This document shows, in pieces, positions 12,037-22,640 of a stretch of 64,000 nt of DNA; within the stretch, counting starts at the first letter, position 1; each line of letters starts with the position of its first letter. A program made the translations under genes and the position numbers. This DNA comes from Aristolochia californica. Lineage: Eukaryota; Streptophyta; Magnoliopsida; Piperales; Aristolochiaceae. The DNA lies in NCBI GenBank assembly GCA_029961685.1, contig JARWKL010000008.1:37086144-37150143 (forward strand), given 5' to 3'. The notes below the pieces were generated by a model. That model was given only the letters and a program-made list of their open reading frames with translations, searched no databases and was not told where the DNA came from.

Positions 12037-13621
12037 TCACGGTTTGAGGGGCACAGCTACTAACGGGGCAGACTTCTGGAGGGTGATTCCGAACTTCTCT
12101 TTCATGTCCAGATCCTCTGCCCCCATCCCATCAGGAAGCGTCCAGCAGAAGGAATGGAGAAGAGAAGCCAGCAGCAGGTGCACCATCCGAAACGCAAGCG
12201 GTAGTCCAGGGCAGATCCGCCGGCCGGCGCCAAAAGGGATTAGCTCGAAATGCTGTCCTCCGTAGTCCACCTTCGACCCAAGAAATCTCTCTGGCTTGAA
12301 ACAGGTCGGATCCGCCCAAATTTTGCTGTCCCTAGCTATAGCCCATACGTTAACGATCACTTTGGTGTGCTTGGGTATGGTGTAGCCCGAGATTTCCACA
12401 TCGCATTCAGCTCTGTGGGGGATCAGGAAGGGAGCAGGCGGGTGAAGCCGCAGAGTCTCTTTTACAATTGCCTGGAGGTATGGAAGTCGACATACATCTG
12501 ATTCTTCCACCTGTTTTCCTTTACCGATGATTTCACCAAGCTCTGATCTCGCCCGTGCCATGGCTTCCGGGTTTCGGAGCAGCTCGGCCATGGCCCATTC
12601 TAGAGTATCTGAGCTCGTGTCGCTACCGGCTACAAATAAATCCTGGTGGATTTGAGAAAAAAAATTAATTTGTGAGCTTTGCGAAATATCGGGCAACGAA
12701 AATCGATGGATATAATCATAAAGCTTCGAACAGTACCGCAAATAGAGACTTCAGCTCGATTCGACTGAGCTCAGCGCCATTCTCCTTCTGGTCTAGAAGG
12801 GCATCAAGGAAATCGTTTCTCCGTCGATATTTAGACGCTGATCTAGAGACTTCACGGTCTTGGATCTCTTTTTCAAAAACGTCATGTAGTATTTGAAGGT
12901 AAGATCTCATACGGCGCCTAATTCCTTGCGGATCAATGGGTCGAAGAATTGGGAAACAGTCGACGAGGTTGGGCTTACCTGCTTCTTCCAAAATTGCCCA
13001 CACCAAATCTTTGAACTCCTGCGCTGTTTGTGAATCAATATCGACCATATCAACAGAGAAGACTGTGTTGGAGATAAGATTAAGGATAGTGACAAACGCT
13101 ACTTTCCCTATGTCAACAGTTTTTCCGGACAAAGCGCTGTTGCTAACGTGTGCAAGCAGCTCCTCCACTTTCCGGCGACGGAGGCCTTGGCTGGCGTCAA
13201 GTCGCTGAGACGAGAATATGCACGTATTGCACAGAGACCGCAGTCTTCTCCAGTGCTGACCCGGTTGCAGCCACACCATGGACGCCCCCTCATGGCCGAG
13301 TACACGGACGGCGTCAACCACGCTCCTTCCGGCGAATGACTGGTCGTTCCTCTGCAGGACCTTTTTAGCCATGGCTGCGGAGGAGACCACCACAGTGGTG
13401 ACTTGGCCAAGCCGCAGACTCATGAGTGGGCCATATGTTGCTGCAAACACAGCAAGCGACCTGTGAGGCTCGTCCCCAAGTTTGAAGAGGCTGCCGACGA
13501 GCGGTGCTGGAACGGGGCCGGGCGGAAGCTTTCCGGCGAGGGAACTGGAATTCTTCAGAAAGCGCCGCAGGATCCACAAAACAAGAAGTGAAGAGAAGAG
13601 TATGGCGAAGAAAGTCTCCAT
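12037..13621 (-). CDS. CYP76-like: Cytochrome P450 monooxygenase, CYP76-like, two exons, intact
   Basis: Exon 1 is 13621-12737 and exon 2 is 12642-12037, split by a 94-base GT-AG intron (12736-12643) in phase 0. The product is 496 residues, the usual length. It starts with a hydrophobic anchor (residues 4-22) for the endoplasmic reticulum and the hinge PPGP (33-36). The I-helix oxygen motif AGSDT is at 300-304, the K-helix ETLR at 357-360, PERF at 412-415, and the haem loop PFGAGRRICPG at 431-441 with ligand Cys439. The region after the Cys (LPLAFRMVHLLLASLLHSF) and the intron just before DLFVAGSDT are typical of CYP76. That family oxidises monoterpenoids and other small hydrophobic substrates using NADPH-P450 reductase; the substrate here is unknown. 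No stop or frameshift is seen. Copy B of the block lacks it. Expression is uncertain because only 217 bases separate the ATG from transposon sequence. Confidence 0.93.
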
Positions 13622-13838
13622 CTCTCTGCAGGGTCAAGATGAGGACACAGCTGGACTTGCGTGCTTTCGACCGTCGACCTTCTAGCGGATATAGTAGAAA
13701 TTTAGAGGGCAGAAGCGCCGAACCATTTTGTAATTTCACTTGACGTCGGCTGCTCTGCACCTGATCTCTCCTCACCTGCAACTTCAGTAATTGTGACGGG
13801 GAGAGAGTCGAGGAGAGCATGGGTTTAACGAAAGTCAG
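13622..13838 (-). promoter_or_regulatory. Putative P450 promoter and 5' leader
   Basis: Only 217 bases lie between the ATG and the transposon sequence. The best TATA-like word is ACTATATCC on the minus strand (about 13700-13692), roughly 70 bases before the ATG. Two upstream ATGs (13820, opening a 151-codon frame, and one near 13725) would lower translation if transcription began further out. The strong promoter, if any, may come from the flanking CACTA subterminal region. Confidence 0.35.
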
Positions 13839-14219
13839 TAATTTAATCTGCCAGCGAAAACTCTATTTTGCAGGCAGAAAAAAACGACCACGAAATTTTT
13901 TCGCTGGCAACATATTTAATATTTTAAAATTACTGGCAAATCTGAAATTCGTTGTCAGAAAATTTCTGCTAGCGAAAATTTCTGCTCAAAAAATATTTGG
14001 CCAACTTTTGCTAGAGAATTTTAATTTAGTTGATTAAAATTTATGGGAGAAATTTCTGCCTGTAAATTTTAATTTTCCAAGCATAAAGAATTATTTTTTA
14101 AAATACATTTTTTTATTTATCCTTGTTCGATGATTTATAAAAAAAAGATAAATAAATCTTATTTAAGCAAAAACTATATTATCAAATATAAAAAAATTTT
14201 ACATCATTATTTTACATCA

Positions 14220-15168
14220 TTACATATAAAAAAAATTGCTCATCTTATTCTCTTGCTCTAACCTCCTCCTTAGTTTCTTGCAACCCCTCCTCTAACTGTG
14301 TAGGCAGTTGGGATGAAGATGTTCGGCCTCCTGGGTAAAGGTAGTTGAGTTTAATCGGTATCAAGGAACAAGTTTCACGATGGCACTCTTATCAACTAGC
14401 TCACCAACTTCTTGTGCCTCTCGTACTTGTCGTCGATGCATCTCCTCTTGTGAAAAAAAAAATAACAAGAGGTAATTCATTATAATTATTCGTGTATAAA
14501 ATAAATTTTAATATTTATAAGAAATTCATAGTTACATATTGTTCTTCAAATCCTTCAAGGCAACCCGCCTTCATCGGACCAATGACTATGCTGAAATTAC
14601 TTAATATCAGAGCAATGTGTACCCTACTTATTTATAATGTCACGTGAATATAAACATGTTAGAATAGTAGTTCATTTGAAATAAAATGTACTCCAAATTA
14701 ACATACATATCATATCCTCTCTAATAAACATCAAAGACTTTAATCTTATGGTATGTCGAAGATTTTGTTTTCTAGCATTTTCAACATTTACTCGGGAATG
14801 TCTCTATAAATAAAAATTAAATATTAGTAAAATAAAAATAATTAATTTTTCAACAAAATTCATACAAATTTAGATTACATTAAACATCTCTCCCTCAAAC
14901 ACGAAGGAAACACCTCTATAAGGAGTAGACATGCCACATGGATGCCTCCACACTCCACACACCACCCATGCGCAACAGTCAGGTGTTATCGAAATGCAGT
15001 AGCCAATATAGGATGCTCGACAATTTGTGTTGTCACATTGCTAGTCAAATCCACATCAAATTCTTCCTATAACACAACATTACCAATGTTAACATTGTAA
15101 ACTAGAAAGACAAAAGAAAATCTAATTGAACATTTTGTAAAATACATAAATATAAGGATATGCATAAG
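14220..15168 (-). pseudogene. Possible PTTA-like downstream exons of CACTA copy A
   Basis: Minus-strand pieces such as QLEEGLQETKEEVRARE near 14310-14260 and REAQEVGELVDKSAIVKLV near 14420-14370 look like the charged C-terminal helix of PTTA-like CACTA proteins. They are matched in copy B (26130-26420). Exon limits cannot be set, and stops occur in every frame between the pieces. Confidence 0.4.
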
Positions 15169-15920
15169 TAGGGTGGCATCAAACCGAGCTGGTTTGCGAT
15201 CAACTCGAGCTCGGCTCGATTCGGTTCGATTTATCTTGATCTCAAATCGAATTCGAGATATAGTTCTGGTTTATTTAAGTTAACGAGCCGAGCTCGAGCA
15301 AATTGTGCTTCTATTCAGAAGCTCACGTGTAGGCTCGTTAATTTAACGAGGACCCGAGAAAAACCAGCGATGCATGAGGGATTATGCATAGCAGCAACTC
15401 CTTGCTTGTCCTGATTTCTTCGAAGTACAATTTTACAACTATATGTTATTATCCTTTATAACTAGTCTCTGCCCCCACTTCCTCCTCAACCAAATATTAC
15501 GAGGGAAGCTCTACGTGGAGAGCCCCATCTTCGGCCAATTTTATTGATACACTATTGGCATATCTGAGTACATGTTGTCATGAAGTTGTTCAGGAAGAAC
15601 ATAGGTTTGTTATTTTGTCAAATACGTAAGCTACTCACCACGAAGGATCTGAGTTGTTTGTCATTATCATCCCCCAATTTTAGGTAGAGGTCATGCCCAA
15701 TTTTATGTAAAATGTATGCATAATTTTATGTACAGTTTATTTGATGGATATTTTATGCAAATTTTTAAATGTAGGTTGGAGTTTGAGGTCAAACTTGAAC
15801 TCAATTAAAATTATTGGGCTCGAGGCTAGGCTCGGTTCAAACTCGAGTTCGAAATATTTAAATCAAACCTAACTCGAACATATGCAGGTTCGGGTTTGGC
15901 TCGATACGATGCCACCCTTG
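15169..15920. mobile_element. Non-autonomous hAT element, copy A, 752 bp
   Basis: Flanked by identical 8-base target duplications TGCATAAG (15161-15168 and 15921-15928), the hAT hallmark. Ends are TAGGGTGGCATC and, on the other strand, CAAGGGTGGCATCG. Subterminal CTCGAGCTCGG / GGCTCG repeats are typical of hAT elements of this kind. No transposase is encoded. It sits in the CACTA PTTA-like gene. Confidence 0.9.
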
Positions 15921-15928
15921 TGCATAAG

Positions 15929-16176
15929 CTATTTGGTCCTCGGTGTAAGATTCAAAATTTTGTACCTTCACCTCCATGAAAGTTTGTAGCTCATGGCCTA
16001 CCCAATGAGTGAAAATGGCAGTAGGGAGTCTCGATGCCCTTCTATGCCCACCTTGGAACTCCATTGGGATCCTCCTCTTGTTGATATGTGCCACAAGCTT
16101 ATCAACTCTGGAGCCCCTGGTCAGACTCTGTGATCGCCTCATTTGTGAGGATGCAGATGGAGCCAATGTGGATGGA
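15929..16176 (-). pseudogene. PTTA-like CACTA protein, conserved segment, copy A
   Basis: A minus-strand frame reads SLTRGSRVDKLVAHINKR, then RIPMEFQGGHRRAS, TAIFTHWVGHELQTF and VKVQNFESYTEDQIAYA. The pattern TRG-x-KL, basic stretch, then VG-x-x-LRT followed by an aromatic F resembles the PTTA-like protein of En/Spm elements. This is a resemblance from memory, not a search result. The frame ends in the hAT target site and, upstream, is cut by the copia at 16182. The Ser/Pro-rich upstream part resumes beyond the copia near 21000-21230. In copy B the same segment is kept at 27853-28100. Confidence 0.55.
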
Positions 16177-17199
16177 CCCACTGTATGTAAAGCTGTAAGA
16201 TTGTAATTGTAGCATGATAGACAGAAACGAATTGTTTCCGTGATTTTTTCTCTTGATTTGTGGATCTAAATTATATTTAAAATGGAATGTAATATATGTT
16301 AAATAGCCTCCATTGGGAGAAGAATGAATCATCGGAAAAACATTATTTGAAATTCTTATTTGTGTTATTCGGTTTGACATGGTATCAGAATGGGAGAAAA
16401 TTTCTGCTGTCGCTGTGAATGAAGAAGCCACCGTTGAAGAGCTTTCTATAGCCGAGACCAAAGTCGAAGCTCTGTCCCGTAGCCGAAGCGCACGAAGAGC
16501 TTCTAGCTAAAGAACAAAGCAGAAGAAGCTCTATCCCCCATAGCAGAAGCGCACGAAGAGCCGGTTTAAACCGGCTTCTGAACGTCGGCGACAACCGCAC
16601 TGTCGTCGTTGAAAACGATTTGTCACCATCGTGACTAGAGCCACCGTCAGAGAGCTTCCGAACATCACCGACAACCGCACTATCATCGCCGAAGACGCTC
16701 TGTCGTTATTTTGAAATGAAGAGCCGCTCTATTGTCGTTGTGACCAGAGCCACCGTCAGAAAAGTCAAGCGGTATTTCGAACATTGCCGTGAACAGCCGA
16801 GCCACAGCTCGGCCCTCCAGCAAACTGCACCACCGATCAATGGAAATCGACGCTTGCAAAACTTTTTTCTGCAACGACGGTCTGGTAGCCGAAATAGCAT
16901 CGCCGATGACCACCGATGATCGCCGACGACACACCATTGGCCTTGTTATCGTTACGACCACCGCCGCTGCCAAAGGAAGCCAACGCTTCGTTGCAGTCGC
17001 CGAAGGAAAAAGGTGATTTTTTAAAAAAAAATTAGGAACTACTGTTCCTTTATTTATATGTGGGTCAACCCAACAGATAACGGGTCAACCCAGCAAACCT
17101 AAACTGGACCACAACTGGAACAAAACTGAATCGGGCCAGAACTGGACCAGAATCGAACCGAACCAGACTAGACCGAAAATCGAAATCAACCCTGAGATA

Positions 17200-20100
17200 G
17201 ACAATGGGGAGCTATTGTCCATTCTCTGGAAAAGCTAACAACTGGGTATGCACTCACTACGGGGAAAAAAGGCCATTCGCACTAGCGTTGTTACGAGATT
17301 ATTGGTTATCTAGAGTGGTGGGACTTTTCAAAAAAACCTGGAAAAAAGATTGTTGGGGAAAAGCTACTGCCTGCAGTGAATGTTGCCCATCAAGGTATTA
17401 TCGGTAAAGCATCAATATTCTCTACATATTCTAAGAATAAAACTTGGATTATTGATACAAGTGCATCCGATCACATGACGAGGGATTCCAATCAGTTAAA
17501 ATCTGTCATACCTTCTCCTCAATCCGTTATTTCCACCGCCAATGGTAGTACCTCTCCTATTACTGGGGAAGGATTAGTTATCTTGTCGAATAATCTTACA
17601 TTAGATACTGTCCTTGTTGTTCCATCTCTTGAATACAATCTGTTGTCTATTAACCAAATTACTCCAACTCTTGCTTATACTGTAACTTTCTGGCCCTTCT
17701 TTTGTATTTTTCAAGACATTCTAACCAGGAAGATTCTTGGTTACGGTTTTAGACGGGGCAAACTCTACTATTCGGAGTTAACAGAGAATGGGGGATTGAA
17801 CATCTGTCAGGCAAATCAAGCTAGTAGTGAAGACAATGCTCAAACAACTATATGGTTACGACACCGAAGACTCGGCCATCTTTCTTTTGGTTATCTTAAG
17901 AAATTGCGACCACAACTTTTTTCAAGTTTGAAGAATTTGGATTTTAATTGTGACACTTGTGAACTGGCTAAGAGCCACCGTATCTCTTATTTACCGAGTT
18001 TGAATAAGAGTTTTGAACCTTTCGAGGCTATTCATTTTGATGTTTGGGGTCCTGCAAAGGTTCCCTCTATTTCTCAAGCTCGGTATTTTGTAACATTTAT
18101 TGATGAATGCACTAGAATGACTTGGGTATCCCTACTTATAAAAAAGAGTTATGTGTGTCTAGTTTATCAAAAATTTCACCAAATGGTACACACTCAGTAC
18201 CAGAAGCAGATTCATATTTTATAATCTGACAATGGTACTGAGTTTGTCGATGCTTCTCTTGGTAATTTTCTGAACAATCATGGAATTTGTCATTAGACCT
18301 CATGCACCTACACTCCCCAACAAAATGGGTTGGCAGAGAGGAAGAATAGGAAAATTTTGGAAGTAGTGCGTGCCTCTCTCTTTGGCATGAAAGTGCCTCG
18401 GTTTTAATATGGCTAAGCTATCAAATTTGCTACCTACCTTATCAATTGAACAACTTCTCAAGTTATAGACTTTCAAACTCCTCAACAGAAATTGCTCTCC
18501 CTAATTTCCATTCTCCATCTTTCAAATCTTGAACCCCGGGTTTTTGGGTGTACTGTATATGTTCATATCCCAAAAGTCTTGCAAAATAAACTTGATCCAT
18601 GTGCCAAACGATGTGTTTTTGTTGGCTATTCTGATTTTCAAAAAGGATATTGGTGCTATGATCCACACACCCGAAAGCTCCATGTAACTCTAGATGCCTC
18701 TTTCCATGAATTAAAACCTTATTACTCAGGGGAAGTCTCTCAAAATTCTCTTCAGGGGGAGAGCTCAAGTGACAAGAATAATGGAGGGGCTAAGTTTATT
18801 GAGTTAGAAGCGGTGAATGAATTGTTTAATCAGCAAGAGAATAGTGGAGGTGTCGAGTTAGAAGCAGTGAATGAATATTTTAACCAACTAGGTCGTCATG
18901 ATGTGCAACAAGACTATGCTCCCAACCATGAAGTCGTGAGTGAATCATTAATTGCCCCTGAAGAATCCTCAGAGTTGCCCTCGTCTGCACCATCAACTGA
19001 ACAATCAACCCAGAATATTCCTCCTCAAGTAAATACGAATCCTGTGTTTGTTGAATCTTTTGAAACATGTGTTCCTACAAAAAATATAACTCATAGATAT
19101 CCACAAAGATTGAATAAGGGAGTTCCAAAGAAACAGTATGAACTTGATTCTAAAGCCAAGACCAAATATTCAATCAATAACTATGTGTCCTCCCATTGGT
19201 TGACTAAATCGTATGCTTTTACTATTGATCTATTATCCAGGGTTTCTATTCCTAGTAATGTGCAGGTTGCATTAGCTGATCCAAAATGGAAAAAGGCGAC
19301 AAACGAAGAGATGGAGGCTCTACAAAAGACTGTCACGTGGGAACTTGTTTCACAGACTAAAGGAGTGAAGACAATTGGATGTTGATGGGTATTCACTGTG
19401 AAACTCAAACCGGATGGAAGTATTGAAAGATATAAAGCTCGGCTAGTTGCAAAGGGATATACACAAAGGTATGGGATAGACCATCAGGATACTTTTGCAC
19501 CAGTAGCTAAAATCAATACAATTCGCATTCTTATATCTATAACAGCAAATCGAGACTGGCCTCTGCAACAATTTGATGTTAAAAATGTCTTTCTCAAAGG
19601 AGACTTAGAAGAAGAAGTCTACATGGAGCTACCACCCGGAGTTAAAAATGGTTCTTTGTGTTAAGGTGAAGTCTGTAAATTGAAGAGGTCATTGTATGGC
19701 CTGAAACAGTCACCTAGAGCATGGTTTGGGAGATTCTCATCTACAATGAAGGAGTTCAGCTATAAGCAAAGTAACTCAGATCATACTTTGTTTATAAAAC
19801 ATAAAGAAGGAAAAGTAACAACTTTAACTGTGTATGTTGATGATATGGTTGTGATAGGAGATGACCCATGTGAAATGCAAGCGTTACAAGAGTATTTAGC
19901 CACAAAAAATCGAAATAAAGGTTCTCGAACAACTTAAATATTTTTTGGGAATTGAAATCGTAAAATTGAAACATGGCGTCTTCCTTTCACAGCAAAAAAA
20001 TGTGTTGGATCTTTTAGCCAAAACCGGAATGTTAGATTGTAAACCAGTAGAGACGCCCATGGAAATGAATCATAAGCTCGAAATTTTCCCAGATCAAACC

Positions 20101-20790
20101 CCAGCAGACAAAGGGCGTTATCATCGATTAGTTGAAAGATTGATCTACTTATCACACACAAGGCCTGATGTAGCATATGCAATGAGTGTTGTGAGTCATT
20201 TCATGAATGCACCAAGTGAAGAACATATGGAAGCGGTCTATCGAATCTTGAGATACTTAAAGAGTGCTCCGGGAAAAGGTTTGTTATTCTAAAAAAAGGG
20301 TATCTCTAATATTGAAGGATATACAAATTCTGATTGAGCAGGTGACCGGACAACCAGAAGATCCATGTCGGGTTACTTTACTTTTGTGGAAGGGAATCTT
20401 GTCACTTGGAAAAGTAAAAAATAGAAGTAGTATCAAGATCAAGTGCTGACATTGAATTTTGAGGCATGACTCATGGTGTATGTGAGTTGTTATGGATAAG
20501 GAATATACTGAGGGGTTTAGGGATAGAATACACTAAACCTATGAATCTCCAATGTGATGACAAGGCAGCCACCACAATTGCAGAAAATCATGTTCAATAT
20601 GATCGCATTAAACATGTTGAAGTCGATCGTCATTTCATCAAGGAGAACTTCGATGCAAAGATTATATGATTCTCGTTTATTCAGTCTGAGAGTCAGCTGG
20701 CTGATATGCTCACAAAGGCAGTATCAGGGAGGGCATTTCATCGTATAATTGACAAGTTGGGAATGACCGATATCTATGCACCAACTTGAG
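17200..20790 (+). pseudogene. Copia A gag-pol remnant: protease, integrase, RT and RNase H
   Basis: The zinc-knuckle region at 17235-17280 has lost several Cys/His. Protease: WIIDTSASDHM near 17450, with DTS for DTG. The pre-integrase CX2C lies at 17950, and integrase at 18030-18400 (HFDVWGP, FVTFIDECTRMTW, SDNGTEFVDASL, YTPQQNGLAERKN). A linker with a short tandem repeat follows (18790-18895), then reverse transcriptase ([16 protein letters not shown] at 19430, YVDDM at 19832-19846) and RNase H (LQCDDKAATTIAEN near 20550). Stops at 18222, 19383 and 19662, a frame change near 19930 and further stops in RNase H make it non-functional. Confidence 0.93.
18790..18895 (+). repeat. In-frame tandem repeat in the copia linker, copy A
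   Basis: Two units encode ELEAVNELFNQ and ELEAVNEYFNQ, separated by QENSGGV. The repeat lies between integrase and reverse transcriptase, a disordered linker in copia elements. Copy B has the same pair at 31035-31140 (ELEAVNELFNQ / ELEAVNEFFNQ), so the repeat predates the block duplication. Confidence 0.85.
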
Positions 20791-21462
20791 GGGGAGTATA
20801 TGCAAAGCTGTAAGATTGTAATTGTAGTGTGATGGACGAAAACGAATTGTTTCCTTGATTTTTTCTCTTGATTTGTGGATCTAAATTAGATTTAAAATGG
20901 AATGTAATATATGTTAAATAGCCTCCGTTGGGAGAAGAATGAATCATTGGAAAAACATTCTTTGAAATTCTTCTTTGTGTTATTCAGTTTGACACCCACC
21001 AATGTGGATGGAGATGATGTGGATGTATCTATTTACACATAGCATAAATTACCTTGGGAAAAATATAATTTAAGATAAAAAAGAGGGGTTTAGTTAACTT
21101 TATTCTCTCCTATGTAACTCACTATTAGATGGTGACGGTGTCAATACCATCTGAGATGATGCAGGGTGTGCAACCTATCGTACCCTAGGTGGACGAGGAG
21201 GTATGATATCAGATGCACCTGCTAATGGGGTATTGTAATAAAAAAATAACACTGAGGATGTTTGAAATATTTAATTGTACTAACAACTAACGTTGTAGCA
21301 CTATGAAATAAATTTATTGATTTATCGTCATCTAAATTATATTTTCATCACTCTCTCAATCAATCGTTTCATCTTCTTCTCCTACTTCAACATTTCATCC
21401 TTGGACCTATCTTGTACCTCAACTTCATCTTCTTCTCTGACATCCCTGGGCTCATATATGCT

Positions 21463-22640
21463 TAATGTTGGAGCATAAAGAATATTTATTTAGACGTGTG
21501 TATAGGATGAGACCATGTGTTTTTACCAACCTTTGTAATTTTCTAAGAAGTACTAGACTTCTTGTGAACACCAAGAACATTAAAGTTGAAGAACAAATTG
21601 CTATATTCATGGTTACCATATGCCAGGGCCAAAGGTAACCAATGTCAATGAAAAGTTTCATATGCTCAGTTTGAACTATTAATTCATATTTCAACAGAGT
21701 ACTAGAGGTGTACTCAAATTTAAAAAAGATTACATATGTCTTCCTTCAACCAGAAATGTTCATCCAAAAATAGTAGGTAATGAGAATTATTATCTCTATT
21801 TCAAGGTAAACAACTACTCTAATTGTTATTTATGTATTTATTCATTTAAAAGAAAATTCATATCAACTTTCAATGTGCAAATCTAAAAATTACATTGGAA
21901 CAATTGATGGGACCTACACAAAGGCCCATGTTATTAATAAGAACACTGGTAGGTTTTGGGATGGGAGACAATACTTAACACAAATGTGATGGCCGCTTGT
22001 AATTTCTATATGGAGTTCACTTTTGTAGTAATTGGGTGAAAAGAATCAGTAGTTGATGCTCGCATTTTGATGCATGAATTAGATACACGAACGAGCTTGT
22101 CATCCTAAGTGGTAGTATGCTTATTTTATTTATTATTTTTTAACATGTTACTTTTATTTATAGTAATCATTATTTTTATTTCATATTGTAGGAAAGTACT
22201 ACTTGATAGATATTCTCTATGCTAACTTGCCTGATTTTTAGGTACCTTATCGTTCAACTAGATATCATTTAAATGAATATGATGAAAATAATCTCCCTGA
22301 AACTATAATAGAGTTATCCAACCATCAACATTCATCATTAAGAGACACAATTGAGAGGACTTTTGGTCTATGGAACCAACAATTTGCAATTTTGGATCGA
22401 GCTCTTCCATACTTGTATAAGACTCGGGTGAAAATTGTCATTGCATGTTGTATCACTCACAATTTTATACGGATATCTAATCGTAATGATGAAGAGATTG
22501 AAAGAGAGGAACCAAGGAATGATATAGCATTTGGACTAGATCAAGAAGAAGATGAAGATGATTTGGAGGAAATAATTAACCAACCTATGATCATAATATC
22601 AAGGAGAAGAAGGATATTTTACTTTTTTCCTCTATTATAA
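21463..22640 (+). pseudogene. PIF/Harbinger transposase, copy A, broken
   Basis: The N-terminal part MRPCVFTNLCNFLRSTRLLV is near 21508, with VEEQIAIFMVTI after it. The first catalytic Asp is in IGTIDGTYTKAHV (about 21897), the second probably in VVDARILMHEL (about 22043) and the Glu in TIERTFGLWNQQF (about 22350). SSLRD-TIER-FG and VKIVIACCITHNFIR (22430-22470) are strongly typical of DDE_4 / Harbinger nucleases. Stops at 21639 and near 21680, 21770, 21990 and 22240 break the frame. An acidic tail ends the last frame, which runs into LTR sequence at about 22617. Confidence 0.88.

Larger units (their letters stand above)
11954..13838 (-). other. 1,885-bp P450-bearing segment present only in copy A
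   Basis: In copy B the sequence runs GGAT-AATTTAATCTGCC without a break (25827-25843). In copy A the same site reads GGATA, then 1,885 bases, then TAATTTAATCTGCC. The dinucleotide TA is present on both sides, compatible with a 2-bp duplication or with chance. The segment holds the whole P450 gene: 84 bases downstream of the stop codon and 217 bases upstream of the ATG. No terminal inverted repeats or poly(A) run are seen, and the intron is kept, so it is not a processed retrocopy. Confidence 0.85.
16182..20994 (+). mobile_element. Ty1/copia retrotransposon, copy A, 4.8 kb with both LTRs
   Basis: The LTRs are 198 bases each (16182-16379 and 20797-20994), flanked by the 5-base target duplication CCCAC (16177-16181 and 20995-20999). 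The primer-binding site TGGTATCAGAAT starts at 16380; the polypurine tract CTTGAGGGGGAG is 20785-20796. By hand count the LTRs differ at about 14 of 198 positions. Between the primer site and the zinc-knuckle region (about 16400-17200) lies a GC-rich leader instead of a recognisable UBN2 capsid gene. The element sits in the CACTA PTTA-like gene and has a counterpart at the same site in block B. Confidence 0.97.
11936..21462. mobile_element. CACTA-type DNA transposon, copy A, with nested insertions
   Basis: The left end CACTAACAAAAAAGG at 11936 resembles plant CACTA (En/Spm) termini. Subterminal repeats follow after the P450 segment (13840-14060: TCTGCCAGCG, TTCGCTGGCA, TTTCTGCTAGCGAAAA and variants in both orientations), typical of this superfamily. 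Minus-strand frames inside resemble the PTTA-like second protein of plant CACTA elements (see 15929-16176). A hAT, a copia and the P450 segment are inserted in it. I did not find the opposite end (expected ...TAGTG). The right limit is set where the Harbinger transposase starts and is a guess. CACTA assignment rests on end, subterminal repeats and a weak protein resemblance. Confidence 0.6.

Noticed and set aside
12131..13820. Several open frames on both strands over the P450 exons
   Set aside because: They are shadows of the P450 gene, caused by its higher GC content. None shows a domain.
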